In this document: one piece after another, positions 41,823-50,715 of the stretch
Position numbering within the stretch: the stretch's first letter is position 1
Layout: every line of letters starts with the position of its first letter
Source of the DNA: Pseudomonas fulva 12-X
GTDB taxonomy: Bacteria; Pseudomonadota; Gammaproteobacteria; Pseudomonadales; Pseudomonadaceae
Assembly (NCBI RefSeq): GCF_000213805.1
Contig: NC_015556.1
Coordinates: 1,178,001-1,242,000 of the forward strand
Direction: 5' to 3'
DNA length: 64,000 bases
Made by a program: the position numbers and the translations under genes
The notes under the pieces: model-generated
Database searches by the model: none
Seen by the model: only the letters and a program-made list of their open reading frames with translations
What the model was told of the DNA's origin: nothing

Positions 41823-44800
41823 ATGTCCGCTTTCAACTCCAATGCTCAGCTTCCTTCGCCCGCGCTGCTGGAGCGCGTCGAGGCGCTGGTCGACCGCGGC
41901 CTGCACCTGCAGGCCTATGCCCTGGCCAGCGAGCAGGGTGACCCGCGCTACTGGCAGGGCGCCGAGGCCATGGGCTGCATGGCGCGTCTGGCCGGGCACA
42001 TCGGTGCGCCTCGGCTAGCCGATGCGCTGACCTGGCTGGCGTACCGCCGCTACCCGGAGTCTGCCCCGGCGCGGCTGCGCTTTCTGCGCATGCAGATGGC
42101 CCGGCGCGGGCACTACCGGGCGTGGCGGTTGCTGCAGAACTTCGGCGACTGGCTGCCGGCCGATGGGGCACAACGCGCTGAATGGCTGTCGTTCAAGGCC
42201 TACCTGTATGCCTCGCTGCGCGACTTCGAAACCGCCCAGGCGCTCTACGAACAGGCCTGTCAGCACGGTGACGATGATCCGTGGCTGTTGGTCGAGCGCA
42301 GCCATGGTCTGGAGCTGGAAGATCGCCGTGAAGAAGCCCTGGCCCTGTGCGAGCAGGTGCTGGCCCGCCAGCCGGACTTTCGCTCGGCGCTGACCCAGGC
42401 GGCCGGCCTGCAGTTGCAACTGGGGCAGACCGAGGCCGCGCTGCAGCTGCTGCGCCGTGGCGCCCGGGAGATGGAGAGCACGACGATCTGCGCGCACCTG
42501 GTCAACCTGCTGATCGAGCGCGAAGAACTCGACGAGGCCGGCACCAGGCTCGACCATATGCAGACGCTGCAGTGCATCGAGGAGCGCAGCTCCACCGACT
42601 GGATCGCCGCGCGCCGCTGCGACATCGCCTGCCTGCGGGGTGACTACGCCGCTGGCCGGCAGTTGGCGGAGAAGGCCGGCGGCGGTTTCTACGAGAAGAT
42701 CCAGGCGCACCTGGCCAGCCCCAGCGGGCGTCGGTTATTGCTGCCCGTACCGTTCGTGCGCCAGCACCACATGACCTGCGTGCCGGCGACCCTGACGGCG
42801 ATTTCCGATTACTGGGGCAAGCGCGTCGAGCACCTCGAGGTCGCCGAAGAGATCTGCTATGACGGCACCACGCATCAGGCCGAGCGTGCCTGGGCCGAGC
42901 GTAACGGCTACCTGGCCGTGGAGTTCACCGCGGACTGGGCCAGCAGCCGGGCGCTGATCGACCGCGGCATCCCCTTCACCCTGACCCTGCAATACACCGG
43001 CAGCGGGCACCTGCAGGCGCTGGTCGGCTATGACGAGCCGCGTGGCACCCTGCTGGTGCGCGACCCGGCGCAGCCCCACCATGGCGAGAGCCTGGCCGAA
43101 CTGTTGTTCGAGTCGCAGCGCGCCTCCGGGCCGCGCGGCATGCTGCTGTTGCCGCCTGAACAGGCGGCGCGGCTGGACGGCCTGAGCCTGCCGGATCGCG
43201 AGTTGTGGGATGTCTACTACCGCTTCGCCAGTGCCCTGGAAGCGCATCAGCGTGACGAGGCGCTGGCGGCCTATCAGGCCCTGCAAGCCCTGAGCCCCGA
43301 ACACCGGCTGACCTGGCAGGCGCAACGTTCGCTGGGCTGGTACGACGGCCAGGAGCGCGAAGTGCTGCAGGGCACCGAGGCGCTGCTCGCCCAGTTCCCC
43401 GACGATGCCAACCTGATCCTCTCCAAGGCCACGTCACTGGCCCAGCTGCAACCACGCGGCGTACAGCTCGAATGGCTGGGCGGGCATTGCCAGGCGCGCT
43501 GGAACGAGCCGACCATCAGCGTGCGCTACGCCGAGTTGCTCAGCGAGGATGGCCGCTGCCACGAACAGGTGGCCGGCATTCTGCAGCGCGTACTGCTGCA
43601 GACGCCCACGCAGGCCCGCGCCTGGAACAGCCTGGCCAGCCTGCGCTGGGGCGAGAATCGCCGCGAGGAGGCCTGCGAGCTGTATCGCCTGGCGGCCTGC
43701 CTGCATGCGTCCCACGAGGGCTACGCGGTGCAGTACTTCCGCGCCCTGCGGGCGTTGGGCAGAACGGCCGAGGGCCTGCAGTTTCTCGAGCGGCGCCAGG
43801 CGCGGCTGGGCCGGCTGGCGGCGGCGCCGAGCCTGACCCTCAGCGAAAACCTGGAGGAAATGCAGCGCCTCTACGAGGCGCAGGCCATGCTGGAACAGGC
43901 ACTTACCTGGCGCCCGGCAGACGGCGAGTTGCTGCTTGGCCTGGCCGAGCACCTGGGGCGTAACGGCGATGCCGAGGGCTGCCAGGCGCTGCTCGCCCAG
44001 GCCGAGCCATTGTGCCGGCGTGCAGCCTGGCTGCGGGCGGCGGTGCAGGCCGGCATGCGGCGCATGGACGAGCCGCAGCAGACCCTGGCCTGGGCGCGCG
44101 AGGCGGCCATGCTCGAACCATTGTCTGTGGCGGCGCATCGCCTGTGCGTGACGCTGCTCGAACAAGGGGAGGGCAGCGAGGCTGCCGACGCCTATGTCGA
44201 GGCACTGGCCGCCGAGTATCCGCACCATCTGGGCATCGCCGAGCTGCAGATCGAGCGGGCCAAGCGGCGCTCGTTGCCGGCCACCGAGCAGGCCCTGCGG
44301 AGCCTGCTGGACAATCACCCGGAACACGCCTGGACGCTGCGTGAACTGGCCGGCTGCCTGGCACGCCAGGGGCGTCGTGCCGAGGCTCTGGAGGTGTGCC
44401 GGCAGGCCGGGCTGGTCGATGCCCAGAACACCTATTTCCATTCCACCCACGGTTTCGTGCTGCTGCAGGACGGTCAGCGCGAGGCCGCCCGCGAAGCCTT
44501 CCAGCAGGCCCTGAGTCTGTTCGTCGACAACGAATACGCCAGCAACATGCTGCTCGACACCTGCGAAAGCCATCAGCAAGCCGTCGAAACCCTGGGCGCC
44601 CTCCATGCCGAGCTGGTCCGCCAGGTGACCTTCGGTGATGGCTGGCTGGCCTATGAACAGCAGGCCCAGCGCCTGCTCGAGCCCCAGGCGCTGCTCGAGC
44701 AACTGCTTGAAGCGCTCGGCCAGCGTGAGGATCTCTGGCAGCTGTGGGTGGTGGTCGCCCGCCAGCAGGCGCGCATGGAACAGTACGCGGCGGCGGCCGA

Positions 44801-46769
44801 CACCCTGGGCCGGGCCATCGAACGCTTCCCGCTGCTGCCGCGGTTGTCGCTGGAGCTGGCGCGGCTGCACAAGCATCAGGGTGAGCTGGACGCCTGCTGC
44901 CAGGCCCTGCAGGAAAGTTTTCGCATCAACCCGCTGTGGACGCCCACGGTAAGCCTGCACGTCGACTGCCTGCTGGAGCAGGGCGAGGGCCTCGAAGAGG
45001 CCGAGCAGCAGTTGCGCCGGGTGGTGGCGCAGGTGCCCGAGGACACCGAACTGCGTGCCTATCTGGCCTATGTGCTGGGGCGCCGTGATGCCTTCGCCGA
45101 GGCCGCCGACCAGGCCGAGCGGGTGCTGCGCGCCGAGCCGGGCCACGAATGGGCGTGGAATCAGCTCAAGTACTACGCCGAGCAACTGCAGAGCACCGAG
45201 CGGCCGCTGCAACTGGCCAGGCAACTGGTGGAAAACCGTCCTGGCGATGTCGATGCCTGGCTGGCTCTGGCGGATCTGGAGGCTGACCAGAAAGCGCGGG
45301 AGGACGCGCTGCGCGCGGCGCTGGCTTACAGTCCGCGCAGCCGTGCGATCAACGACCGTTTGCTGCAGCTGCTGATGGAAGGCCAGCGCTTCGGCGAAGT
45401 ACGCGAGCTGCTCGCCGCGCCCTGCTGGGAAGGCAAGCCGCCGGTGGAAATGGCCCTGTACGGCCCGCGTGCCCTGCGTGCCGAAGGCGACAGCGGCGCC
45501 ATCGAGGCGCTGCGCACGCTGCTGGCGCAACACCCCGATTACTACGATGGCTGGCGACAACTGGCCGACTGGCACGACGACGATGGCCACTACCCGGCCT
45601 ACATCGTCGCGGCCCGAGAGATGGTGCGCCTGGAGCCGCGGCTGGCCATGGCCCATGGCTTCCTTGGCCACGCGCTATTGCTCAATGGCGACAAGGCCGA
45701 CGCGCTGCCGGCATTCGAACAGGCCTGGACACTGGATGGGCGCTACCCGTTCGCGGCGCTCAATACCTTCGACCTGCTGCGTGACCTGCACGGCGCGAGC
45801 GCGGCCCTGGAGCGCCTCGATGCCCTGCTCGAGGCCGGTGATCCGGTCACCGCCTGGCGGCGCGTGCTGCCGATGGCCAGGGGCACCGGCGACAAGGCGC
45901 TGCTGCAGCGTGCGCTGAGCGCACTGGCCAGCGATCCGGCGGGCGAGGCCAACTGGCAGCAGGATGTCGCCGATTTTCCTGCGCGTGACCCGGTGCTGCG
46001 CCGGGTACTGGATGCCGGTGTGGCGGCGGGCGAGCTGCACAGCGCGGCGGTAGAAACCTGGCTGGGCTGGCGCACCCAAGACATGCTCAGCAACCTGACC
46101 CTGTCGGCCGCCTTCAACAAGGCGCTGCGCAACGACCCACGGCATGCCGCCAAGTGCGCCATGTTCCGGGTGCTGGGCCGGCACCGGCATGCCAACCGTA
46201 TCCTGCTGGGCTCCACCCTCAAACGTTGCCGCCAGGCGATGGCCGAGAGCGCCGACGTGTGGGGCGCGGCCAGCTATGCGCTGATCGAGAGCAAGCGCTA
46301 TCGGCTGATGTTCGAGACCCTGAGCGACTGGCGCCGGCCCGATACCCAGGCCTGGTGCCTGGGCAATCTGGCGCTGGGCTATCGTATCCGCGGCCTGGAT
46401 GCCGCTGCTGCCGAGGTGTCGCGCCTGGCCCTGGAGCGTGAGCCGAACGACGTCGATTCGATGGTCTGGCTGGCGGTCGATGCCGCCCTGGCCAACGATC
46501 AGGCCGCGCTGGAACAGTGGCTGGAACGCCTGGAGGGCGCTTCCACCCGCGACTTCTATGGCGCGTTGATCAAGCTTGCCCGCTCGGCCCTCGCCAATCA
46601 GGAGCCGGTACAGGCCCGCGCGACCCTGCGCCAGGCCGAGGACATGGCCGGCCCGAGGCACCTGGCGTTCTGGCATTTGCGCCAGCAGCTCGGCGTACGC
46701 CTGGGCTGGCACGGCGAGTTCCCGCCGGCGCGCTGGCGCTGGCAGTTACGGCGTTGGTGGCAGAGCTGA
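41823..46769 (+). CDS. Giant TPR-repeat protein with embedded C39-like peptidase domain
   Basis: A 1648-residue protein. Start ATG 41823 has GGAAGGG upstream; the in-frame ATG at 41802 does not. About residues 1-300 and 460-1640 are helical hairpins with TPR spacing (many A-L-x-x-A and W-x-x-L-A repeats). In between, about 305-450, is a papain-like C39 domain: Cys319 in HMTCVPATL, His396 in SGHLQALVGYD and Asp414 in VRDPA, the full catalytic triad. There is no signal peptide, membrane segment or ABC cassette, so it is not a bacteriocin exporter. It may cleave a peptide held by the repeats. It ends overlapping the convergent yjeH by 24 bases. Confidence 0.85.
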   Translation: MSAFNSNAQLPSPALLERVEALVDRGLHLQAYALASEQGDPRYWQGAEAMGCMARLAGHIGAPRLADALTWLAYRRYPESAPARLRFLRMQMARRGHYRAWRLLQNFGDWLPADGAQRAEWLSFKAYLYASLRDFETAQALYEQACQHGDDDPWLLVERSHGLELEDRREEALALCEQVLARQPDFRSALTQAAGLQLQLGQTEAALQLLRRGAREMESTTICAHLVNLLIEREELDEAGTRLDHMQTLQCIEERSSTDWIAARRCDIACLRGDYAAGRQLAEKAGGGFYEKIQAHLASPSGRRLLLPVPFVRQHHMTCVPATLTAISDYWGKRVEHLEVAEEICYDGTTHQAERAWAERNGYLAVEFTADWASSRALIDRGIPFTLTLQYTGSGHLQALVGYDEPRGTLLVRDPAQPHHGESLAELLFESQRASGPRGMLLLPPEQAARLDGLSLPDRELWDVYYRFASALEAHQRDEALAAYQALQALSPEHRLTWQAQRSLGWYDGQEREVLQGTEALLAQFPDDANLILSKATSLAQLQPRGVQLEWLGGHCQARWNEPTISVRYAELLSEDGRCHEQVAGILQRVLLQTPTQARAWNSLASLRWGENRREEACELYRLAACLHASHEGYAVQYFRALRALGRTAEGLQFLERRQARLGRLAAAPSLTLSENLEEMQRLYEAQAMLEQALTWRPADGELLLGLAEHLGRNGDAEGCQALLAQAEPLCRRAAWLRAAVQAGMRRMDEPQQTLAWAREAAMLEPLSVAAHRLCVTLLEQGEGSEAADAYVEALAAEYPHHLGIAELQIERAKRRSLPATEQALRSLLDNHPEHAWTLRELAGCLARQGRRAEALEVCRQAGLVDAQNTYFHSTHGFVLLQDGQREAAREAFQQALSLFVDNEYASNMLLDTCESHQQAVETLGALHAELVRQVTFGDGWLAYEQQAQRLLEPQALLEQLLEALGQREDLWQLWVVVARQQARMEQYAAAADTLGRAIERFPLLPRLSLELARLHKHQGELDACCQALQESFRINPLWTPTVSLHVDCLLEQGEGLEEAEQQLRRVVAQVPEDTELRAYLAYVLGRRDAFAEAADQAERVLRAEPGHEWAWNQLKYYAEQLQSTERPLQLARQLVENRPGDVDAWLALADLEADQKAREDALRAALAYSPRSRAINDRLLQLLMEGQRFGEVRELLAAPCWEGKPPVEMALYGPRALRAEGDSGAIEALRTLLAQHPDYYDGWRQLADWHDDDGHYPAYIVAAREMVRLEPRLAMAHGFLGHALLLNGDKADALPAFEQAWTLDGRYPFAALNTFDLLRDLHGASAALERLDALLEAGDPVTAWRRVLPMARGTGDKALLQRALSALASDPAGEANWQQDVADFPARDPVLRRVLDAGVAAGELHSAAVETWLGWRTQDMLSNLTLSAAFNKALRNDPRHAAKCAMFRVLGRHRHANRILLGSTLKRCRQAMAESADVWGAASYALIESKRYRLMFETLSDWRRPDTQAWCLGNLALGYRIRGLDAAAAEVSRLALEREPNDVDSMVWLAVDAALANDQAALEQWLERLEGASTRDFYGALIKLARSALANQEPVQARATLRQAEDMAGPRHLAFWHLRQQLGVRLGWHGEFPPARWRWQLRRWWQS

Positions 46770-48026
46770 GTGCAGGCTGATCGACCGCCGTGCCTGGCGC
46801 CAGCGGTCGAGCCCGAACAATAGGGCCAGCAGGCCGATGGCGTACAGCGCATCGAACCCCAACGTCAGCAGCAGGCCCAGGCACAGCAGCGTGCTGAGCC
46901 CGGCCAGCCAGCGCCACAGACCGCGCAGCAACAGCCAGCCGGCGGCCATGCTGAGCATGTAGATGACGATGAAGTTGCCGTTGGCGTAGCGGATCAGTTG
47001 GTCGAGTGACAGCGACAGGCTCCAGATCAGCGTGGCGCTCAGGGCGCAGCTGAGCACCACCAGCAGCAACGCCCTGGCCGGTACGCCATTGGCGTTGCGC
47101 TCCGCCAGTGCCCGCGGCAGCTTGCCTTCGTCGGCCAGGCTCCAGATCAGCCGCGAGAAGCCCTGGATATACACGTTCATCGAGGCGAAACAGGCCAGGT
47201 AGCCGATGCTCGCGCTGAGCCAGCGGGCCTGATCGCCAAGCAGCACGTCGAGCATCAGCGGCAGCGAGGCCGCATCGGTACGCGCATCGCCGTAGGCATG
47301 AAAGCTCAGCACCGCCACCGAACAGGCCCAGTACACCAGGCCGGCGAGCAGCACGCCGAGCAGCAGGGCGAGGGGGAAGTCGCGCTGCGGGTTTTTGAAC
47401 TCCTCGCCCAGGTGGGTGAAGGCCTCGATACCGACGAAGCACCAGAACATCACGCCCAACGCTACCGGCAACAGCTGCCAGTTACCGGTCAGGGGCGGCA
47501 GCAGCGGTTGCTCGGCGTGGGGCAGGTCGCCCTTGAACCAGATCAGCGCGATGGTGGCGACGATGGCCAGGGCGATGACGATCTGCACGCCGCCGGAGGT
47601 GCGGGCCGGGCGCTGGCCGAGCAGCAGAATGATGCCCAGAGTCGCCAGCTGGATGGCCAGGATCGCCAGGTCACTGAGGGCGAACAGCGCGTGCCAGAAG
47701 CCGCTGGCGATGTTCAGCGCCGCCGGCAGGCCCACCGGAATCACGGCGAGAAACAGCCAGGCGCTGGTGCGCTCCATGGGCGCACCGAATGCGCGACCGA
47801 TCAGGTGCGGGGCGCCGCCCGCGTGGGGGTAATGGCGGCCGAGCTGGGCGAAGGTGAAGGCCATTGGCAGCACCAGCACGATCAACAGCAGCCAGGCCCA
47901 TAGCGAGATGTCGCCGGCAGCTGTGGCGGCCAGCGCGGGAATCACGAACACCCCGGTGCCCAGCAGTGATGTGCTCAGCAAACCCACGCCCTGCAGCAGC
48001 CCCAGTTCCTTGTTCAATCGGCTCAT
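46746..48026 (-). CDS. yjeH: L-methionine/branched-chain amino acid exporter
   Basis: A 426-residue APC-superfamily transporter with about 12 helices. The start MSRLNKELGLLQGVGLLSTSLLGTGVFVIPA (described from 48026) mirrors E. coli YjeH, which exports methionine and branched-chain amino acids. Other shared stretches are GRHYPHAGG, PVGLPAALNIASGF, FWCFVGIEAFTHLGEEFKNP and GYLACFASMNVYIQ. A longer in-frame start at 48086 is not supported. It diverges from an Lrp-type regulator that probably controls it in response to amino acids. Its 3' end overlaps the TPR gene on the other strand. Confidence 0.92.
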   Translation of the reverse strand: MSRLNKELGLLQGVGLLSTSLLGTGVFVIPALAATAAGDISLWAWLLLIVLVLPMAFTFAQLGRHYPHAGGAPHLIGRAFGAPMERTSAWLFLAVIPVGLPAALNIASGFWHALFALSDLAILAIQLATLGIILLLGQRPARTSGGVQIVIALAIVATIALIWFKGDLPHAEQPLLPPLTGNWQLLPVALGVMFWCFVGIEAFTHLGEEFKNPQRDFPLALLLGVLLAGLVYWACSVAVLSFHAYGDARTDAASLPLMLDVLLGDQARWLSASIGYLACFASMNVYIQGFSRLIWSLADEGKLPRALAERNANGVPARALLLVVLSCALSATLIWSLSLSLDQLIRYANGNFIVIYMLSMAAGWLLLRGLWRWLAGLSTLLCLGLLLTLGFDALYAIGLLALLFGLDRWRQARRSISLHSALPPTP

Positions 48027-48182
48027 GTTGTATGCTCTCGCTCCTGACGTGGCCCCTGGCAAAGCGCCTGCCGGCCTTATCGCCATGGTAAGGCCGCTTG
48101 GCTTGCGCGGCTGCTGGCGAAGCGTCGCCGATCACCGACGAAACGGCGGCAATGGCCGTCATCCTGTTTGCAGAGAGCTTCA

Positions 48183-48602
48183 GTGGACAAGTTTGATCAA
48201 CGCATCATCGCCTTGCTGTGCGCCGACGCGCGCCTGACCGTCACCGAGGTGGCCCGCCAGGTCAACCTGTCACGCTCCGCGGTGAGCGAGCGCATCCGCC
48301 AGCTGGAAACGTCCGGGGTCATCCAGGGCTACTACGCGCGCATCGCTGAGCCGACGACGGTAGTGGTCAAGGCCTACCTGGAGCTGTTCTACAAGGGCGG
48401 GCGCTGCGAGGGGTACGTCGAGCGCATGCGCGCCTTCCCGGAAGTGCGTCGCTGCTCGGGCATCAGCGGCGAAACGGACATGCTGATCTATCTGGAGGCG
48501 GCGTCCATGGAACGGCTGGCCGAGGTACGTGGCGAGATCGAAAATCTGCCGGGCGTGTTCAAGGTCAAGACCCATATGGTGGTGAAGGATTGGGTGATGT
48601 GA
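48183..48602 (+). CDS. Lrp/AsnC-family regulator
   Basis: The start GTG 48183 gives 139 residues (MDKFDQRIIALL), with AGAGAG just upstream. The helix-turn-helix is at about residues 3-60 (LTVTEVARQVNLSRSAVSERIRQLE), and an effector-binding RAM domain follows (about 65-138, ending VKTHMVVKDW). Lrp/AsnC proteins sense amino acids and form octamers. It faces the yjeH exporter, so it is likely its specific regulator, inducing export when the amino acid is in excess. Confidence 0.9.
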   Translation: MDKFDQRIIALLCADARLTVTEVARQVNLSRSAVSERIRQLETSGVIQGYYARIAEPTTVVVKAYLELFYKGGRCEGYVERMRAFPEVRRCSGISGETDMLIYLEAASMERLAEVRGEIENLPGVFKVKTHMVVKDWVM

Positions 48603-48728
48603 GGTGGGCGCTGCTTGACCTGGCTGATTGGCTTGGGGCTCTTTTTCTTGGCGCGACATGGGCGCTGTGGCTCGATCAAGCAACTGAGCGACAAAGTGAG
48701 TTTCATTAAAAAAACGTGGAGCTATGAA

Positions 48729-49241
48729 ATGCTGTTCGCCGATGCCTTCAAGTACAAACAATGGGCCAATGCCGAGCTGCTCGCCCTGGGCGAATGCCAG
48801 CTGAGTCAGATGCCCGACAGCGATGCGGAGTTCTTCGTGCGCATCCTCAACCACACCACGGTGGTCGACAGCCTGTTTATCAGTCGCCTGTGCGGCGAGG
48901 CGGAGCGCTACCAGGGTGACAATACTCGCGAGACGCCCACGTTCGATGAACTCAAGGCGCGCATCGCGCAGAACGATGCCTGGCTGGTCGACTTCGCTGA
49001 GCGTGCCACAGCTGATGAACTGCAGCGCGTGATCGCCTTTCGCTTTACCGATGGCGACCTTGGCCAGTTATCGGTCGAGGAGGTGCTGCTGCACCTGCTG
49101 ACCCATGGCAGCAATCACCGCGGGATGGCCGCGCGGACGCTGGCGATCAATGGGCTCGAACGGCCCAAGGATACCTTTACCCGCTATCTGCATCAGGCTG
49201 AGCCGGGCCGGCGCGAGCTTGCCCGCGAAGCGATCAGCTGA
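48729..49241 (+). CDS. DinB-family protein
   Basis: The start ATG 48729 gives 170 residues; GGAG lies seven bases upstream, while the longer frame has none. It is a four-helix DinB-like protein with histidines in the expected places for a metal site: LNHTTVVDSLF (about residue 40), and THGSNHRGM (about 128-136). The superfamily contains metal-dependent thiol transferases (bacillithiol, mycothiol) and hydrolases, but Pseudomonas uses glutathione, so the activity is unknown. The C-terminal half (FTRYLHQAEPGRRELAREA) is usual for proteobacterial members. Confidence 0.83.
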   Translation: MLFADAFKYKQWANAELLALGECQLSQMPDSDAEFFVRILNHTTVVDSLFISRLCGEAERYQGDNTRETPTFDELKARIAQNDAWLVDFAERATADELQRVIAFRFTDGDLGQLSVEEVLLHLLTHGSNHRGMAARTLAINGLERPKDTFTRYLHQAEPGRRELAREAIS

Positions 49242-49259
49242 GCCTCTGACCTGCTCGCC

Positions 49260-49955
49260 TCAAGCTGCCAGCGCCGCTGTGTAGGCCTGCATCAGCAGCT
49301 TCCAGTCGCTCTCCGGCATCGCCCCGCAATGACGCTTCAGTTGGCGCATGTCGTGGCGTGAGGCGTCGGCGGTGCGCCAGCGGCGGCGGCTTTTTTCCAG
49401 GTCGAGCAGGGCGGTGTCGGCCCTGGGGGAGCGGCCTTCATCCTCTTGAATCCTGACGAACAGATGCTTGGCATAGCAGCAACCGTGCTGCCAGCGGCCA
49501 CGGTGCATGCGCGCCAGCGTTTCGCCCAGTGCCGCCAGTATGCACTGGGTGTGCTCGGGGTTGTGCGGCTCCTGATACCACTGTTCCAGGCTGATAAAGC
49601 CGGTAAGTGCCTGGGTAACCAGCAGCGCCTGCCATTGGCCCGCCTGTTTTCTGGCCGAGCCGAACACCAGCTTGGGAACCGGAACGCCGAGGCGCTCGAA
49701 CGCTTGGTAAGCGTAGAGCTCCCGCACGATGGTCGGGCGCCCCAGCGGATGGCGCACACTGCGGTACAGGTGGCCGGTCTGGCGTTTGCTGTAGAGCGTC
49801 GGTTGCAAGGGGTCTTGCGACTCCAACAACTGCACGCCACTCTCACCTTCGCGCCTCTGGTTGAGCGGTTCGACCCATTCCCCGTTGCATTGCCACCAAT
49901 GCTGGAAGGCAGCGCTGGCCGGTTCGGGAGGTTGATTAGCGGATAGCGTGACCAT
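49260..49955 (-). CDS. inaA: Lipopolysaccharide kinase (WaaP/InaA-like)
   Basis: A 231-residue protein of the Kdo/WaaP kinase family, which uses a protein-kinase-like fold to phosphorylate heptose or Kdo in the LPS core. The start at 49955 has AGGAG upstream. Features include the HP-x-GR-x-T-x-RE segment (VRHPLGRPTIVRELYAYQAF), LARMHRGRWQHGCCYAKHLFV (the catalytic-loop equivalent, described in part) and DTALLDLEKSRRR with the metal aspartate. In Pseudomonas the gene beside colRS is called inaA and is controlled by ColR. It is nine bases past the methyltransferase stop, forming an operon. Confidence 0.88.
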   Translation of the reverse strand: MVTLSANQPPEPASAAFQHWWQCNGEWVEPLNQRREGESGVQLLESQDPLQPTLYSKRQTGHLYRSVRHPLGRPTIVRELYAYQAFERLGVPVPKLVFGSARKQAGQWQALLVTQALTGFISLEQWYQEPHNPEHTQCILAALGETLARMHRGRWQHGCCYAKHLFVRIQEDEGRSPRADTALLDLEKSRRRWRTADASRHDMRQLKRHCGAMPESDWKLLMQAYTAALAA

Positions 49956-49963
49956 TGTTGCTC

Positions 49964-50632
49964 CTAACGTTTGCGCACTACATAGGTTCGCCACATGGCA
50001 TAGCCGGGCAGGAAATCCCGATGGCCGAGAATCTGGAATCCCGCTTCACGAAATTCGGATTCGATCTGCTCGCGGCGCACCACGAAGCGGTTCTCGCCCG
50101 CGCCGCGGCGTTTCTCCAGGCGGTTGCGCCGCCAGGCCTTGTAGTTGCCATCGACCCATAGCGAAACGATCACCGTATCACGAGTTACTCGGTGAAATTC
50201 ACGTAATGCCGCCAAACGGTGTTCTGTTGATTGGAAGTGATGCAGCAGGCGAATGCAGAACACGCAGTCCACCGCGTTGTCGCCCAGGGCGATATCGAAG
50301 GCGGAGGTCTTGAAGGTCTGCACTCGGCCGACCACTTCCGGCGGTTGGGCGGCGAGGGCGGTGGCGAGCATGTCGGCCGAGTTGTCGGCAGCCAGGATCA
50401 CCCGGTTCGGCTGCTCGGCAAGCAGCGGCCAGAAGCGGCCCGCGCCACAGGGCAGGTCCAGTACCAGATTGGGCTCGCCGGCCAGACGCAGGGCGCTGCG
50501 CCCGACCTGCACGTCGCGCCAGTGCGACAGGCGTCTGGCCAGGCCGTCCTGATGCTTGTGTAGGTAGCTCTGGGCGTGCTGCAGGTCGTATTTGCCGGAA
50601 AAGGCCAGTTCGATGGAACGGGATTTGGACAT
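49964..50632 (-). CDS. Class I SAM-dependent methyltransferase (ColR-regulated type)
   Basis: A 222-residue methyltransferase. The SAM motif is LDLPCGAGRFWPLLA near residue 58, with a second acidic turn AADNSADML. The post-II segment DCVFCIRLLHHF marks the usual class I layout. In Pseudomonas this gene, often called orf222, lies next to colRS and inaA and belongs to the ColR regulon; its acceptor may be LPS or another envelope component. ATG 50632 is used rather than GTG 50635. A ColR-box candidate lies 68-83 bases upstream. Confidence 0.87.
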   Translation of the reverse strand: MSKSRSIELAFSGKYDLQHAQSYLHKHQDGLARRLSHWRDVQVGRSALRLAGEPNLVLDLPCGAGRFWPLLAEQPNRVILAADNSADMLATALAAQPPEVVGRVQTFKTSAFDIALGDNAVDCVFCIRLLHHFQSTEHRLAALREFHRVTRDTVIVSLWVDGNYKAWRRNRLEKRRGAGENRFVVRREQIESEFREAGFQILGHRDFLPGYAMWRTYVVRKR

Positions 50633-50699
50633 CACGAGGCACCTCTTGGGAAGTGCCTCGATGCTAGTCAGGCGGTTCTGATGAACTCGTCAAACAAAG

Positions 50700-50715
50700 G
50701 TGAAAAAAATGTCAG
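50700..50715 (-). promoter_or_regulatory. ColR-box candidate before the methyltransferase-inaA operon
   Basis: On the minus strand CTGACATTTTTTTCAC matches the ColR consensus as I recall it (YYNASNNYTTTTTCAC) at every position. It overlaps the last codon of colS and lies upstream of the methyltransferase start. A second perfect match lies at 52678-52693, on the other side of colRS. Confidence 0.68.

Noticed and set aside
43434..45671. 745-codon minus-strand frame inside the TPR gene
   Set aside because: Antisense shadow created by high GC third positions; composition is typical of an antisense frame and no domain is visible.
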